From positions 24,055,300 through 24,119,299 of the forward strand of contig NC_045142.1 of NCBI RefSeq assembly GCF_008831285.2: 64,000 nucleotides of DNA. Direction: 5' to 3'. The position numbers and the translations under genes are program-made. The notes beneath the pieces are model-generated. The model saw only the letters and a program-made list of their open reading frames with translations, did no database searches and was not told the origin of the DNA. Source of the stretch: Nymphaea colorata (lineage: Eukaryota > Streptophyta > Magnoliopsida > Nymphaeales > Nymphaeaceae). Positions 24,520-37,772 of this stretch are shown in pieces. Each line of letters begins with the position of its first letter. Position 1 is the first letter of the stretch.

Positions 24520-27500
24520 ATGGCGTCGGGGAGCAAGGGGAGCCACCCGGACCAGCAAGCGAACAAGGCGATTGCGCAGTACAATCTGGACGCGAGGCTG
24601 CACGCAGTGTTCGAGCAGTCGGGGGAGTCCGGGAGGTCGTTCGATTACTCGCAGTCGGTGAAGTCCACGGTGGAGTCCGTGCCAGAGCAGCAGATCGTTG
24701 CCTATCTGTCCAAGATTCAGCGAGGGGGAAAGGTGCAGCCCTTCGGGTGTACGCTTGCCATCGACGAGTCGAGCTTCCGGGTCGTCGCTTTCAGCGAGAA
24801 CGCCGTAGAGATGCTGGACCTAACGCCGCAGTCGGTCCCGACCTTGGGCCTCACCGCCGGCGAGTCCCTCCTGGGAGTGGGAACCGACGTCCGCATGCTC
24901 TTCACCCCCTCGAGCGCGCTCCTCCTCGAGAAGGCCGCGAGCGCCCGGGAAATCACGCTCCTCAACCCCGTGTGGGTGCACAGCCGGAGCTCCGGCAAGC
25001 CCTTCTACGCCATCCTCCACAGGATCGATGTCGGAATCGTAATCGACCTCGAGCCCGCTCGCTCCGTCGACCCCGCCCTCTCAATTGCCGGCGCCGTGCA
25101 GAGCCAGAAGCTCGCTGTCCGCTCTATTTCTCGCCTTCAGTCCCTTCCCGGCGGCGACATCGGCCTCCTCTGCGATACTGTCGCTGAGATCGTCCGAGAA
25201 CTCACCGGCTACGACCGCGTAATGGTGTACAAGTTTCACGAGGACGAGCACGGTGAAGTTGTGGCCGAGAGCAAGCGGGACGATCTCGAGCCCTACTTGG
25301 GGCTGCACTACCCGGCCACCGACATCCCCCAGGCGTCGCGCTTCCTCTTCAAGCAAAACAGGGTGAGGATGATTCACGATTGCAATGCCACGCCCGTCCG
25401 GGTGATTCAGGATCCTGCTCTCCTTCAGCCGCTGTGTCTCGTTGGTTCCACTCTCAGGGCTCCACATGGCTGCCACGCTCAATACATGGCAAACATGGGT
25501 TCGATTGCTTCTCTGGCCATGGCGGTCATAATCAGCAGCGGCAATGAGGATGATCTGGGCCACGGTGGTGGTGTAGGTGCCGCCGGAGGTGGTGCTAGCA
25601 CTTCAGGCAGGCAGCCCGTGACGAAGCTCTGGGGTTTGGTGGTGTGCCACCACTCATCCCCAAGGTCGATTCCGTTCCCTCTGCGCTATGCCTGCGAGTT
25701 CCTAATGCAGGCATTTGGTCTTCAGCTCAATATGGAGCTCCACTTGGCCGCTCAGTTGATGGAGAAGAAGATTCTCAGGACGCAGACCCTTCTCTGCGAC
25801 ATGCTTCTTCGCGACTCTCCGACGGGAATTGTCACGCAGTCGCCGAGCATCATGGATTTGGTTAAGTGTGATGGAGCGGCTCTCTATTTCCAGGGCAGTT
25901 GCTGGTTGCTTGGGGTGACTCCCACAGAGGCGCAGATCAAGGAGATCGCCGAGTGGTTACTTACCTGCCATGGCGATTCCACTGGGCTCAGCACTGATAG
26001 TCTCGCGGATGCGGGTTTCCCAGGTGCCGCTTCGCTTGGTGATGCGGTCTGCGGTATGGCCGCTGCGAACATCTTCTCGAGAGACTTCTTGTTTTGGTTC
26101 CGGTCGCACACGGCGAAGGAAATCAAGTGGGGAGGTGCGAAGCACGATCCGGAGGACAAGGACGATGGGCAGAGGATGCACCCGCGATCTTCGTTCAAGG
26201 CCTTCTTGGAGGTGGTTAAGAGCAAGAGCTTGCCGTGGGAAAACGCAGAGATGGACGCCATTCACTCGCTTCAGTTGATCCTGCGAGACTCGTTCCGGGA
26301 CGCTGCTGCTGCTGTGGCGCAGGAGGGTGGATCAAAGATGATGATTGATGGACAGCTCGGGGAGCCGATGCTACAGGGAATGGACGAGCTTAGCTCCGTT
26401 GCTCGGGAGATGGTTAGGTTGATAGAGACGGCCACAGCTCCAATTTTCGCTGTAGATGCATCGGGCCTTATCAATGGCTGGAACGCCAAAGTGGCAGAGT
26501 TGACAGGTTTGACGGTGGAGGAAGCCATGGGACGGTCCTTGGTTCATGATCTTGTTCACAGCGAATCAGCTGAAGTTGTGGATAGGCTTCTTTCTCGTGC
26601 TTTAAAAGGTAGATTCGCAATTTCTGTTTCGATGGTGGTTCACTTTCTTGAAAACTGGTAGTGTTAGAAATGCCATTTAACAAATTAGCTTTAAGTCACT
26701 CTGTACGTATGAACGCTCCCTTTTAGGCTTTTTTTTTTTGGGCATCAGTTTGTCACCTCGTGGTTACCTGTTCCTATTGGTGCTTCTGTTACTATTAAAA
26801 ATTAATTTTGCCTGATTCTGAACTTTACTATGATTGCTGAACTGCTAAGTACACCACTATATGGTTTTCACATTAAGTTGGTGAACTTTAGTTTCATTTT
26901 TGGGAACCATGTGGGTAAATTGCTTATAATTGTGAAATCTTTTTTTGGGGAGCGTGATTCATTAGATGCAGGTATGTTCAGGTGAAGAAGACAAGAATGT
27001 GGAGATCAAGCTTAAGACTTTTGGCACACAGCAGCAGAAAAAGGCCATATATGTGATAGTAAATGCCTGTTCAAGTAAGGATTACACTGATAATATAGTT
27101 GGTGTGTGCTTCGTTGGCCAAGACATCACTGGTCAAAAGGTTGTGATGGATAAGTTTGTCCACATCCAGGGTGACTATAAAGCTATTGTCCACAGTCCAA
27201 ATCCATTAATTCCACCAATCTTTGCTTGTGACTTGAACACTTGCTGTTCAGAGTGGAATACTGCAATGGAAGTGCTAACTGGTTGGGAAAAAGATGATGT
27301 CATTGGAAAACTACTCGTTGGGGAGGTTTTTGGCAGTTGCTGTCGGCTAAAGGGCCCAGATGCATTGACAAAGTTTATGATCATCCTACATGGTTCTATT
27401 GGTGGTCAAGACGCAGATAAGTTACCGTTTGCATTTTTTGACAGGAAAGGGAAATATGTCCAGGCACTTTTGACAGCAAACAAGAGAATTAGTATGGAAG

Positions 27501-30230
27501 GCCAGATAATTGGAGCTTTTTGCTTTTTACAGATCGCAAGCCCTGAGTTGCAGCATGCACTTGAAGTCCAGAGGAAGCAAGAAAAAAAATGTATGGCTAG
27601 AATGAAAGAAATGGCATATATCTACCAAGAAGTGAAAAACCCATTAAGTGGAATACGATTTACCAATGCTCTCTTGCAAAACACTAATTTAACTGAGGAT
27701 CAGAGGCAGTTTGTTGAGACAAGTGCAGCATGTGAGAGGCAGATGATGAACATCTTAAGGGATGTAGAGTTAGAAAGGGTGGAAGATGGGTAAGTTACTC
27801 CTTATCTATCCATGTTTTCTCGGATGAAATTGTATACCCGAAATCAATGTTTTAGACATATGTCCTATAAGTCATAACTAAATTGTATAAGTGAACTTTG
27901 TATGTGATGTCTACGTTAACTTGATGAAATGTGCCGAGAAGTTTGTAGAATGGTACATATACAGTTGTAATTAGCTGAGAGACCACAAATGCAGTAACTG
28001 TAGGGCATGCCTATGTACATATATGTGCCCCTATAAATTCATATATTTCCTTTAAGAACGTGACTATGAGACGTACATATCTGCATCCTTCAGAGTAGAT
28101 GTGGCCTTTCCTATATTTAGATCCTGGAGGTCCCTTATTGCCATACATAGCAATTGTTTCTCCAGTCTCCATTGGACTGTCCTTTCCTCACGTATGCTCT
28201 GAGAGAGTTAAGCACCTAGTTGTATTCATGTACCTTATTGTCATATGTTAGTTGTTCATAAGAATGATTTTGCAGCTTTTGCTGTTATTGTTCTTAATAT
28301 ATGTCATAATAATTGCTCTTTCTTTTTGCTTGTATCAGCTCCCTGGAACTTGATGTTGCTGAATTCCTGCTAGGCAGTGTTGTAAATGCTGTCGTTAGTC
28401 AAGTGATGATTCTTCTGAGAGAAAAAAATCTGCAGTTAATTAGAGAGATACCTGAGGAGATCAAGTTAATGACCTTATATGGTGATCAACTAAGGTTTCA
28501 GCAAGTTCTGGCCGACTTCTTACTAAACATAGTGCGATATACTCCAAGTTCAGAAGGTTGGGTTGAACTTCAGATCAGGCCAAGTTTAACAACTGGTGGG
28601 ACTGAGTTGGCACATCTAGAATTCAGGTTTATATCCTTTTTGTCCTTTTCCAAGTTCCGTCACATTTTGGCTTCTTTGCTGATATTGATACATTGCTACA
28701 GCTACCACTTTTTTGACTGCTTCTTTATGTCCAACTCCTTAATTACGAGAAAAAAGTTCAGATCCTTCCTCACATGAATCACATTGTCAGCTTATGTGAA
28801 TATTTAGGAGTCTTTACAGCCCCTCCCGTAGCTACTTTTTTGCTGCTGAGTTGTTGTTATCTTATATTTTAACACAGCAATTTTCTCTTGATTTGGGACT
28901 GTTGTACTTGTGATGCAAACTTACTTGTTTCTGAGTGGTTTGATAATCTTCTATTGTTTTTCGAATCAATCATTGAACTGCCAATGTAGTTTCACTTTCT
29001 CCTGCGAAAAGTTACAAGTTACTGTTTGAACTTTGAATCGAGTCTTGGTATTTGAAGCTTTATGTACATGAGCTATCTATCATAGAGAGATTCTAACCAC
29101 TGCTGTTAGGGGGCTACGTTTTGTTTCATCCATATCGTATCTGGTCCTCTTATATGGTTTTCATATGAAGCAGTTTGTTGACATGGTGTATAGACTATAG
29201 AGGTATTCAGCAATTTTATTTGCTGAACTTGCCCTTTGCTCGTGTTTCTTAAATGACTATTGATGTCAGAAAACTTTAAATAAGCATAATTGTCGAAGGT
29301 AATGAAAAGTTATGGTGTCCTCTATGAGGATTTCATTTGACATATTTAACTCGCAAAGTCGTCACTTTTGGATATCTTTTTCTGTGTAAGGTGTGATACC
29401 TGATTCTGTCCATATCCACATAACATACAACATCATCATGCTGAGTTCTTTTTTTTTTTAATATATATATATATATGAGATCATTTAAATCTTTGCATTG
29501 TTTTCTCCTTTTCTGAGGCCTAGATATATTCATGCAAATTTTCATGAATAAATGCATTTTCATACCCATTTGTCATTTCACCTAATTCATGTGGCTGCTA
29601 AGGCGTGCAATACAATATAGTTTAACAGTTCTGGAAATCTGAGTATAATCTGGTCCGTGTGCTTGACTTTGAATAAACGTTGTCTGCTTTATGTCTCTAA
29701 ATTGACCCACGGCTGTGTTCTTACTACACTGCTTTACCTTTTGTGCTTTAGCCTTTATGTCTCTGAGTGACCCGAAAGCTGCCTTTTTTTAGTCATAGCA
29801 AATATAATGTCCTAAAGGGAGTTATCTGCATTATTCTTTCCCATTTCATGAGAGATAGTGGAAGGTTAATATTCATGGTGGAACCAATTACAATGTAGTA
29901 ATAGTATCTTAAGTACTAGGAGTAGGAACAGGAGCTGGACCTTAGGGTCCGTTTGGCAAACGGAACAGTATGTAACTGTCCCATGAATATGTTCCAAAGA
30001 TTAGGACAGATTCATGGAACATCTTGAAAAGTGTTCTATGAATTTACCCTAACATTTAGGTCAGATTCATGGAAGCAGTTACAAATCATTCCATTTGCCA
30101 AATGGAAGGAACAATTAGGCAGTGAGGTGTGATAAGGAAATAAACTGACCAACACACCAAAAATATGCACAATAAAAATGGATTTCATATAGGGATTGAA
30201 ATTGATAATTAAGGAAAATGATGATAGTCA

Positions 30231-30272
<42 letters not shown>

Positions 30273-33200
30273 CAATTTATATGCAACAGACAATTCAATG
30301 TTATTTTTCTTTCTTTAAAATATAAATGAGATGGATTTTAATGCAGGAATTCTATTTATACATGTTTGAAACGTGAATGAATTTTTTTCAGTTCACTTGT
30401 TCTTTTGAGGTTTTAGAATCTCTGAAACTAGAGGGAGAAAGAGAGCTCTTTGTTGCCAAAGTGCTAGGTTAGCCTAAGTGCTTGACCTTCAAAAAGGCTT
30501 AGATGGGCCAAAAAAAGCAAATGAAAGAGAAAAAAGGATGAGGAAGAAGAAAGAAAAAGAAAAATTGAAAAAAAAAAGAATGAGAAAAGGTAACAGTAGA
30601 AGAAGAAAAAAAAAAGTTAAAAAATTAGAACTTCTTTTGGCTTGAGTTTTCTAGGTGTTCCAACCTAATCGAAAAGGTGGGCACCTAGGCAGGCTTTTGA
30701 CTATACTATAGTCACTCTCTGAGATTTTTGTCCTTTTATTGCCAAATGGATGGGACATTTTTATTGGTTAAATTAAATGTTGTGGGACATTCAATTTATA
30801 GCCAAATTGCATTTCTGACGACAATATTGTGAGAAAAAGGTTCTCATTTCTTTAGAAAAGGCTTTTCTTAAAGCACATTTTTTGATTTTTCAAAAATTGC
30901 AAAACTGTGAAAGAGAAAAAGAAGAAACCTTGAAAGTTGAACTTGAAAGTCTAAGGGAGCTTGAAACTCTTGCCATTTGGAAGTTGAAACTTTGAACTCT
31001 GAATTTTGTTCATGCATTGTTATATTCTTAATGCAGTGGTTTGTTGATGACTTCGTATGCCACCATGACTTATGAGTTGTGTGGCCCACTTAAGGTGTTT
31101 TATGGTTAGTTTTGATTGTAATGCTTTACAAGTAACATCACTTGTTTGTTACTTGTGATGCATAGCATGTTGTTGAATTAGCAAAACTTAACTCATTTAG
31201 CCTTCTATTTTACATTTTTTATGTCCTCCTTTTAGCTTTTCCTCTATCTTATTTTTATTTGTCTTCTGCTATTTTTCCTTTTCCTATATTCCCGAGATTT
31301 TACCAACAATTTTGTTGGAAAATACTAAAAAAAAGCATCACTGACAAAAACACCAGAACTATGATGATTATTTTGATTACTAAGAGACTGCAAGAGAAAG
31401 AGAGAGAAAGTATTGGTGAGTTATGGTGGGATGAGGTTGCTGTTGTTGGGAGGAGAAAGGGGAAGAAAGAGAGTTGGGCTGAACCCTCTCTTCACGTTTT
31501 TTTAGTATCTTATTAATTTTTAACCCAAAAGTTGATGAAAGTGGAAAAGGTCATCAAGTCCAAATTTGGATAAAATGGTCCATGGATGTGTTGAGTGGAT
31601 TGACACGCATTGACCACTTTCAAGCTGAGTCTAACCCTGCACCCATATCCGCAACCATGTCCTGTTTCGTTGATGTGTGTGTGTGGCCCTTTTGGGCGAG
31701 CCAGTCTGTAAGCTTCTGTTTGATAACTGAACAGCTAAAGCATTAGAATGCCGTGCTCAGGACAAGTGCTATAATGCACTTACGTGGTGTACTGGTGGAC
31801 GGCTTGTTTTTCTTTTTACTGTTTGCTTTGCATAAATTCTGGTGTGACAAAAAAAGTGTCTTGTGTTTGACTGCGTTCTTTGGACAAGTATAGCAAAATT
31901 TTCTCTGAAAATAAATTTCCTATTTTTTGAGGTTAGTGCACCCAAATTAGTGTAAGTTGCATTAATAATTTAACATTCAAACACATACTTATATCATGTA
32001 ACCCTATTTTCGTAAAAATCATCAACCTATCACACATAATATATCCATGTAAAGTATCATACATGCAGCAGCTATGTCACATGATGGGGCAGTTTGGGTG
32101 CCGCAACACTGGTCTGGTGCTGCTTGGGACCTCCGCTGGCCCAACACCCCCTCCCCACTCTTCCAAGACACTCAAAAAGGTGGGGTGGAGGGGAGGACAG
32201 CCAGAAGAAAAGAGGAGGAGTGTGGAGTAAGGAGAAGAGCTCTTACTTGAGGCTAGAGAGTGGAGAGTATAAAGCAACAACCACACACTATTGGAGTTTT
32301 ACAAACTATATTTTTGTTTTAAACCTCTATTTTATTGTCATTTCCAGGAAAAGACCTGTTTAATCGTTTCTTTTTTACCATCTTTCTTTCCAAATTCTCT
32401 TTTATTAGAGGCTTATTATAATTTTTCTTCCTTCACTTTCAACCTTTTCACACACACTGAAACACAGACTTATACTAACTGCCACACCCTAAGTTCTTGC
32501 ATTATCAACCTATCATATGGATACATATATGCATGTATATTATCATGTGCTGCAAAAATTACCTGTCAGGCTGTCACCAGTGCATTATCAACTTGTGATG
32601 CACATGCATGCATGTGTGACAATACATGCATTGTTGATCTATTATAGACATCATGCGTGTGGATAGATCATAGATGTATCATAGATAGATATAATCTGCG
32701 ATATAAAAAAATGAAGAACAATGTCATATTCTCCAATGAGTCGGTGAATGAACATATAAATTGCTTCCTCTCCTTGAACCAATGGCTCTATATGAAACAA
32801 AAAGTTGGCTAGCTTTATAACTTCTAAATATTTTATCAATCTATAGTACATAATTTCTTATGAAACTGATGTCTTACACTTAGAGACTGTCAAGTTCCTC
32901 CATTCAATGTGAAAGAAAAAGAAAGATGCAGAAAATAAAAGTACAGCCAAACTAGATAGAAAAAACATAGTATTCCAACTTCTTACAAAGATGCACTGAA
33001 AAAGAAACAAGAAAAAAACATAAATGAGAAGAATTAGAAGAAATGGAAGCCTGATGAATAAAAAGAGGAGAAGAAGATTCTGGAAAAAGATGGATATTCT
33101 GTATGCCTGAGACTGACGCTTAATGCAGAAGTGGATGAAAAATCAGGGGATGATAACACAAGAAAAAAAAGAAAAGGAAAAACAAAAGGGGAGGGTGGGG

Positions 33201-33852
33201 CAGGGGAGAGGGGACAAAAGGAAGAAGAAGGGGGGTCTTCATATACGAGAAAGAAGATGCTATGGTGGCTAGTTGATGCACCCATAACGGCAGGAAACAG
33301 CAAGGAAGGGTAAATTGAGCATCAGTGGATTTCAGGTTGATTTGGCAGCAAAGAGAAAGTAGAACAGAAAAATGGAAGAAGAAAAATAATGAAATCATGA
33401 AAAGGCAATACAGAGAGCACAGAAAAAAGAGAAAAATCAAACGAACAAGAGTAATTGGGCAACCAGTAGCAAAGAGAAAAGCCAGACTAAAAGTAGGAGA
33501 AGAAAATCATAGGATTACTGCTGGAGGACAACTACTAACTCTTGCTTCTCATTAAATATCTGTTGTTTTTTTATGCACTTAACCGATTTTTGTGTCCTAT
33601 ATGCTTGGCTAACGCTAGATTTTATGTCACAGGATGGCGTGTCCAGGAGAGGGTCTTCCAGCAGAGCTTGTCCAAGACATGTTTCACAAAAGTAGATGGG
33701 TTACAAGGGAAGGGCTTGGGTTGAAAATGTGCAGGAAGATTCTCAAGTTGATGGGTGGAGAAGTACAGTACATCAGAGAGTCTGAAAGGTGTTACTTTCT
33801 TATAGTCATCGAACTTCCTATAAGGAGAGGTACAAAGAACGTAAAATTGTAG
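24520..33852 (+). CDS. PHYB: Phytochrome, PHYB type (red/far-red photoreceptor), 4 exons
   Basis: Exons 24520-26608, 26982-27789, 28339-28626 and 33633-33852 join in phase to 3405 nt (1134 aa), with the usual three plant-phytochrome introns. Visible modules: N-terminal extension (short, about 30 aa), PAS, GAF with PATDIPQ (Asp268) and the chromophore motif RAPHGCH (Cys318), PHY domain with WGGAKH and HPRSSF (about 554-559), two C-terminal PAS domains (INGWN; CSEWN), and a histidine-kinase-related domain. In the latter the phospho-acceptor His is absent ([12 protein letters not shown]), as usual in plants. Family role: bilin-binding red/far-red switch acting in cytosol and nucleus. B-type assignment rests on [25 protein letters not shown] and [16 protein letters not shown]-lineage position is the main alternative (e.g. 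VGVTP-like and LFTPSSA stretches). Oddities: a Gly-rich loop [14 protein letters not shown] in the GAF domain, GC-rich exon 1, and a 5 kb last intron. Confidence 0.93.
29946..30108. mobile_element. Foldback MITE, hAT-like, in phytochrome intron 3
   Basis: The left end TCCGTTTGGCAAACGGAACA is mirrored on the right by CCATTTGCCAAATGGA preceded by CAGTTACAAATCATT, giving inverted arms of about 30 bp. Both inner halves contain a CAGATTCATGGAA word. The GGGTCCGTTTGGC terminus is typical of plant hAT-type small elements (family knowledge). The target duplication is not clear. Confidence 0.75.
30230..30273. repeat. (CA)n(TA)n microsatellite in phytochrome intron 3
   Basis: About 12 CA units followed by about 8 TA units. 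Confidence 0.9.
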
Positions 33853-36808
33853 CGTCCAGACTGCTTTGACTAGATTTGCTAAGGAAAATCTTCAACAAGC
33901 CTTTCCAGCCTCTGTTTTACCAACTCTTGCAAAGAACATGCGTTCCTAGGCTTGAACCAATGCAATTGTGCACCTTGCTGATGGAAACTTAACCAGTAAA
34001 GTTAAAGAACAAACTGAACTGGAGATGAACTCTTCAAACTTCAAAGTTCCCCACTGATGAAAGGATGTGGAGTCACTTATTTTCTGTCTGATGACGTGGT
34101 AACTTCGTTCTGCTCCCACTGCCCAGTTGCTGGCATTGTTCCTCAAGGTCTCCCCTTCTTCTATTGCTTGTGTCATGGGATTCAAATAGTTGTCCCTTCC
34201 ACGTGGAGACATAAGAGGCTTCCTTTCCTTGTGATCAAGAGGTGGCATGATTCCTCAGAGAGTGGTTAACACCACGGTTGAGCGTTCTTCTCTTAGACTG
34301 TTGTATGATTAATTAGAACTGACTTCAATTATGGTAGCTATCTTGTATGTACCATTGTCTAGTACTACTGCTTGTAATATAACTCTGCTTGCTGCCATTT
34401 GTATTTGGCCTGTAAATCCACCAGTATTGAGTTTCAATGTAAGTACTAACTACTGTATGCGTTAGAGGAGGGAACGTTGGTTATTGGCCCGATGCAAATT
34501 GTCACATAAAATTTCTAGCTTTTATTGTCCACTTATTTTATCATCGGGAAAGATGATTTGCGGAACAATGGCTGATATTAGATAAATTGTTTTACATGCC
34601 TTTGTATTGTACAGAATTCTAGGATGCTTTTGGTTGATACAAGGCACCGCGAAACATTTTGGCTCAAGATACATGGTTAGTTTTGTTTTTCTTCTCGACA
34701 GTCATTTCAAGAAGTTATTAGGTTTGCTGACTTTATTCCCGCCTCTTTTTGGTATTCGGAATGACATTTTGGTTTAATAACCTTTCTTCTTGTACCTGTT
34801 AGTTCTCCCTGCAACATGTTTATGGGTGCTCATATGTGTTTCCGTTGCGTGTGCACAGGACTGACTTCTCTGCATCCTGAGTAGTTATTATACTAAAATT
34901 TAGAGCTTCTCAAGTAGTAATGAAGTTTCCTTTTTCTCGGTTTTCTTTCCCTATCAAATGCTGAAGTATATCTTCTGATTCTCCACCAAATGCTAAAAGT
35001 GCATCCCCTTTTTATCCAACTGTTGCTTAACAGATAAGGAACAGAGCTGTGATCTAAAAGACTTCTGAAATTGATCAAGTTTGGTTGGTCTTTGCTTTTG
35101 AAGACCTATTAAGCTGAACCGATTAAAGAGCCCAAGTGGTTTGGACTAGCTGGTCGGGCCAATGGCTTGTACGAGGGCCAAGCTCCGGTTTAATTTCCGT
35201 GGGCGTCAACCTCTCTCATAAGTCAAAAGCAGGCCCGCCGGCAAGCGATAAGGTTTCTTTCTCTTGAGTGTGGTTTTAAGACAGTTAAAACTGATCAGTT
35301 TTAAAGATAAAAAGAAATTAGACAACATAACGATAATGCATCATCACAGGCTCAAGTCTTCAACTTCAATTCAAAAATAGAATAAAAAGGCTAGAAACGA
35401 AAATAAAAGGTGTAAATCTAGATTCAAAATCAACCCGACATGCACGGAAGGTACGTAGCACCTGGGCGTGGCTCAATCTTCATCGAGTCAGCTCGAGCTC
35501 CGGTCAAACTTGGTCCGAGTTTGACAGTTTGGGTCTGGCCGACTCTGGACCCAGATCATGCTCAGTCCAACCGTTCACCAGCCATTAGCTAGCTTCGGCT
35601 TGTCCCTAACTCCACTAATTACTTAATTTCTGTAAAACGCATACGCTCTCTTTATAAAAAAAATTTATGGAGAAAGAGCAGAGCATGTTGCTAAACATGC
35701 TCACTTTTGTGAATAACATGCGACCTCTATTCCCCGTCGCAGCATCGCGTGATCCTCAGTCTCGGGTTTAAGAGATGTCATGTCTTAAAAGATGGCACAT
35801 CCTGAGATATTTTGTCCACCATTCGAACACATGCTAAATAGAAACTGGCATCTTCAACAAACTTTATATTTTTGGTGTTTGTATCACTAAATTTACTATA
35901 CATTAGATCATATATATATATATGCGTAGCATGTACAAAAGTATGATGATCTTGTTTATAAGGGACAAGTGGCTAGATTCTAAAGTTGCCATGATGTTGG
36001 TCTAAAGAGTTTGGAGAGCCTGTAAGCAACTTTCCTCCTCAAAGGCATCTTGCTTTCTTCAATAAATTTGACTACGGCTAGAGAGAGTCGTGTGATTGGG
36101 GTCGAAGTCACGCCCATAAACGCACCTGAGTTTTTAAGATTTTTTTTTATATCTAAACATTTTCAAAATTCTCAATTTCATAAAGTGTCTAAGAAATTGT
36201 AATTTCTGAAAGATGCTTTTTTCGAAAGTTTTTTTTTTTTTGTATTGCATTATTGACATATATGTGCCAATAAGTATGAGCTCTATGGTCACCACATTAA
36301 TGCGTAGTTCGCTTAGCACCTGTGGATTTGTATAATTTCAATTCAATGATATATATATTTTTTAAATTACTGTTCTCCTTAATCTAAACATGCAAATGTG
36401 GTATTATAACTCTTGTAGTCGAACTCATTAGATTGACTAGGTAGATGCAAGAAAATAAAAGACTAATTTTCCATAAAATGAAAACACTGCTGTCACACGT
36501 AATCAGGGCGAGGTAGGGGGGTCTGTACGAGTCATGGTCCTTCCCCATATTTTTAAAAATTCAATAACTTATGTGTAAATTTTAAAAAATTTAGTTTAAT
36601 ATATATAAACAATTTTAAAAAAATTATATTTTGACTCTTGTTAAAATTTCGAAACAATAGTTATAGTTTGACCTTTGTAACAGGTTTCAACCCTACATAT
36701 AATTTACTAAAAATGATTACTATAACTAAATAACAGTGAATACATTTATAGATTTAGATTAAATTAATAACACGTCATAGTATATCATTGAGCATTTCAA
36801 TCAGAAAG

Positions 36809-36879
<71 letters not shown>

Positions 36880-37364
36880 CTCTTCATGTAGCTCGAGGGA
36901 GAGAAGGATGTCACACCATAAATTGGTCCTTTGGTATAATTTAACCTTAAATGTAATATTAATAGTAATTTAAGGGAAAATATACATATCTTATGAGTAA
37001 TTTAATGGAAAGCATACATTAAGTTAGTCTTTTCTTGAGTCTAAAATTAATTTTTGGACTACTAATGACTAACGGCTTTATAAGACAAAATTTTGTTAGT
37101 AAAAAATTCATTTTAAAATAAAATTTAATATTTTATATTAAATTAGTAGTCATAAACAAATAAAACGTTGACATTATGAACGCATATCAATCATGCATTC
37201 TCAGCCAAAAACTAAAATCTTCTCATCAAAATTTCAAAAGATGAAAAATTAGAACACCTCGAAGCTTTCTCCGGTTGGGTTTCTTTCAAAACAAGACCAA
37301 GTGGCTGAAATCTCAAAAGGCGCTCTGCTCATCTTTGATAAAATTGGGAGCAGAACCGAAGTGC

Positions 37365-37369
<5 letters not shown>
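33853..37369. other. Intergenic region between phytochrome and PAS-Raf kinase
   Basis: The first few hundred bases are presumably the phytochrome 3' UTR. The segment 35460-35620 has CGAGTCAGCTCGAGCTCCGG and GGTCCGAG words of the CTCGA type. The segment 36490-36690 resembles the AT-rich repeat at 60.0 kb. A (TA)n tract lies at 36811-36873. No gene was recognised. Confidence 0.4.

Positions 37370-37410
<41 letters not shown>
37370..37410. repeat. (GA)n tract upstream of the kinase gene
   Basis: About 20 nearly perfect GA units, some 360 bp before the kinase start codon. GA/CT tracts of this kind are frequent in plant promoters and leaders, but a role here is inference. Confidence 0.8.
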
Positions 37411-37772
37411 TGCCAGTTGAGTGTGGTAATGGCGCTCAATTACAGGCTCAAAAAGTATCCTCTCGCCACCAAGTAGCAAGAAAGTTTTTGGGGGGAGAGA
37501 GAGACAGAGATGACTTGAATGCGAGGAATCCACACGCATGATGCCCGTTGGATGTTGATGACGACAGATTAAAAAAAGCGTCACATGCTTCTTTTGGTCA
37601 ATTTGGCCGATGCCAAACACGAAAGCGGTGAGGGAGAGCCCATTGATTGTGGGGGCCGAGGAGGCTCTTCAGAGAATCCATGACCATTACCACCACTTGT
37701 CCACCACTGTGGATGCGAAACATAGGAAACCCGAGAAGTCAGTGAAGGACGAGAAATCCTCGCCATTTTTTC

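Larger units (their letters stand above)
28627..33632 (+). other. 5 kb third intron of the phytochrome gene
   Basis: Donor CAG|GTTTAT and acceptor TGTCACAG|GATGG preserve phase 2. The intron is about ten times longer than the other two in this gene. It contains a foldback element (29946-30108), a CA/TA microsatellite (30230-30273) and purine-rich runs (30.4-30.6 and 33.0-33.5 kb). No nested gene was recognised. Confidence 0.8.

Noticed and set aside
33034-33555. Lys/Glu-rich and Phe/Pro-rich frames in phytochrome intron 3
   Set aside because: They arise from a purine-rich stretch. There is no domain, and they sit entirely inside an intron supported by phase.
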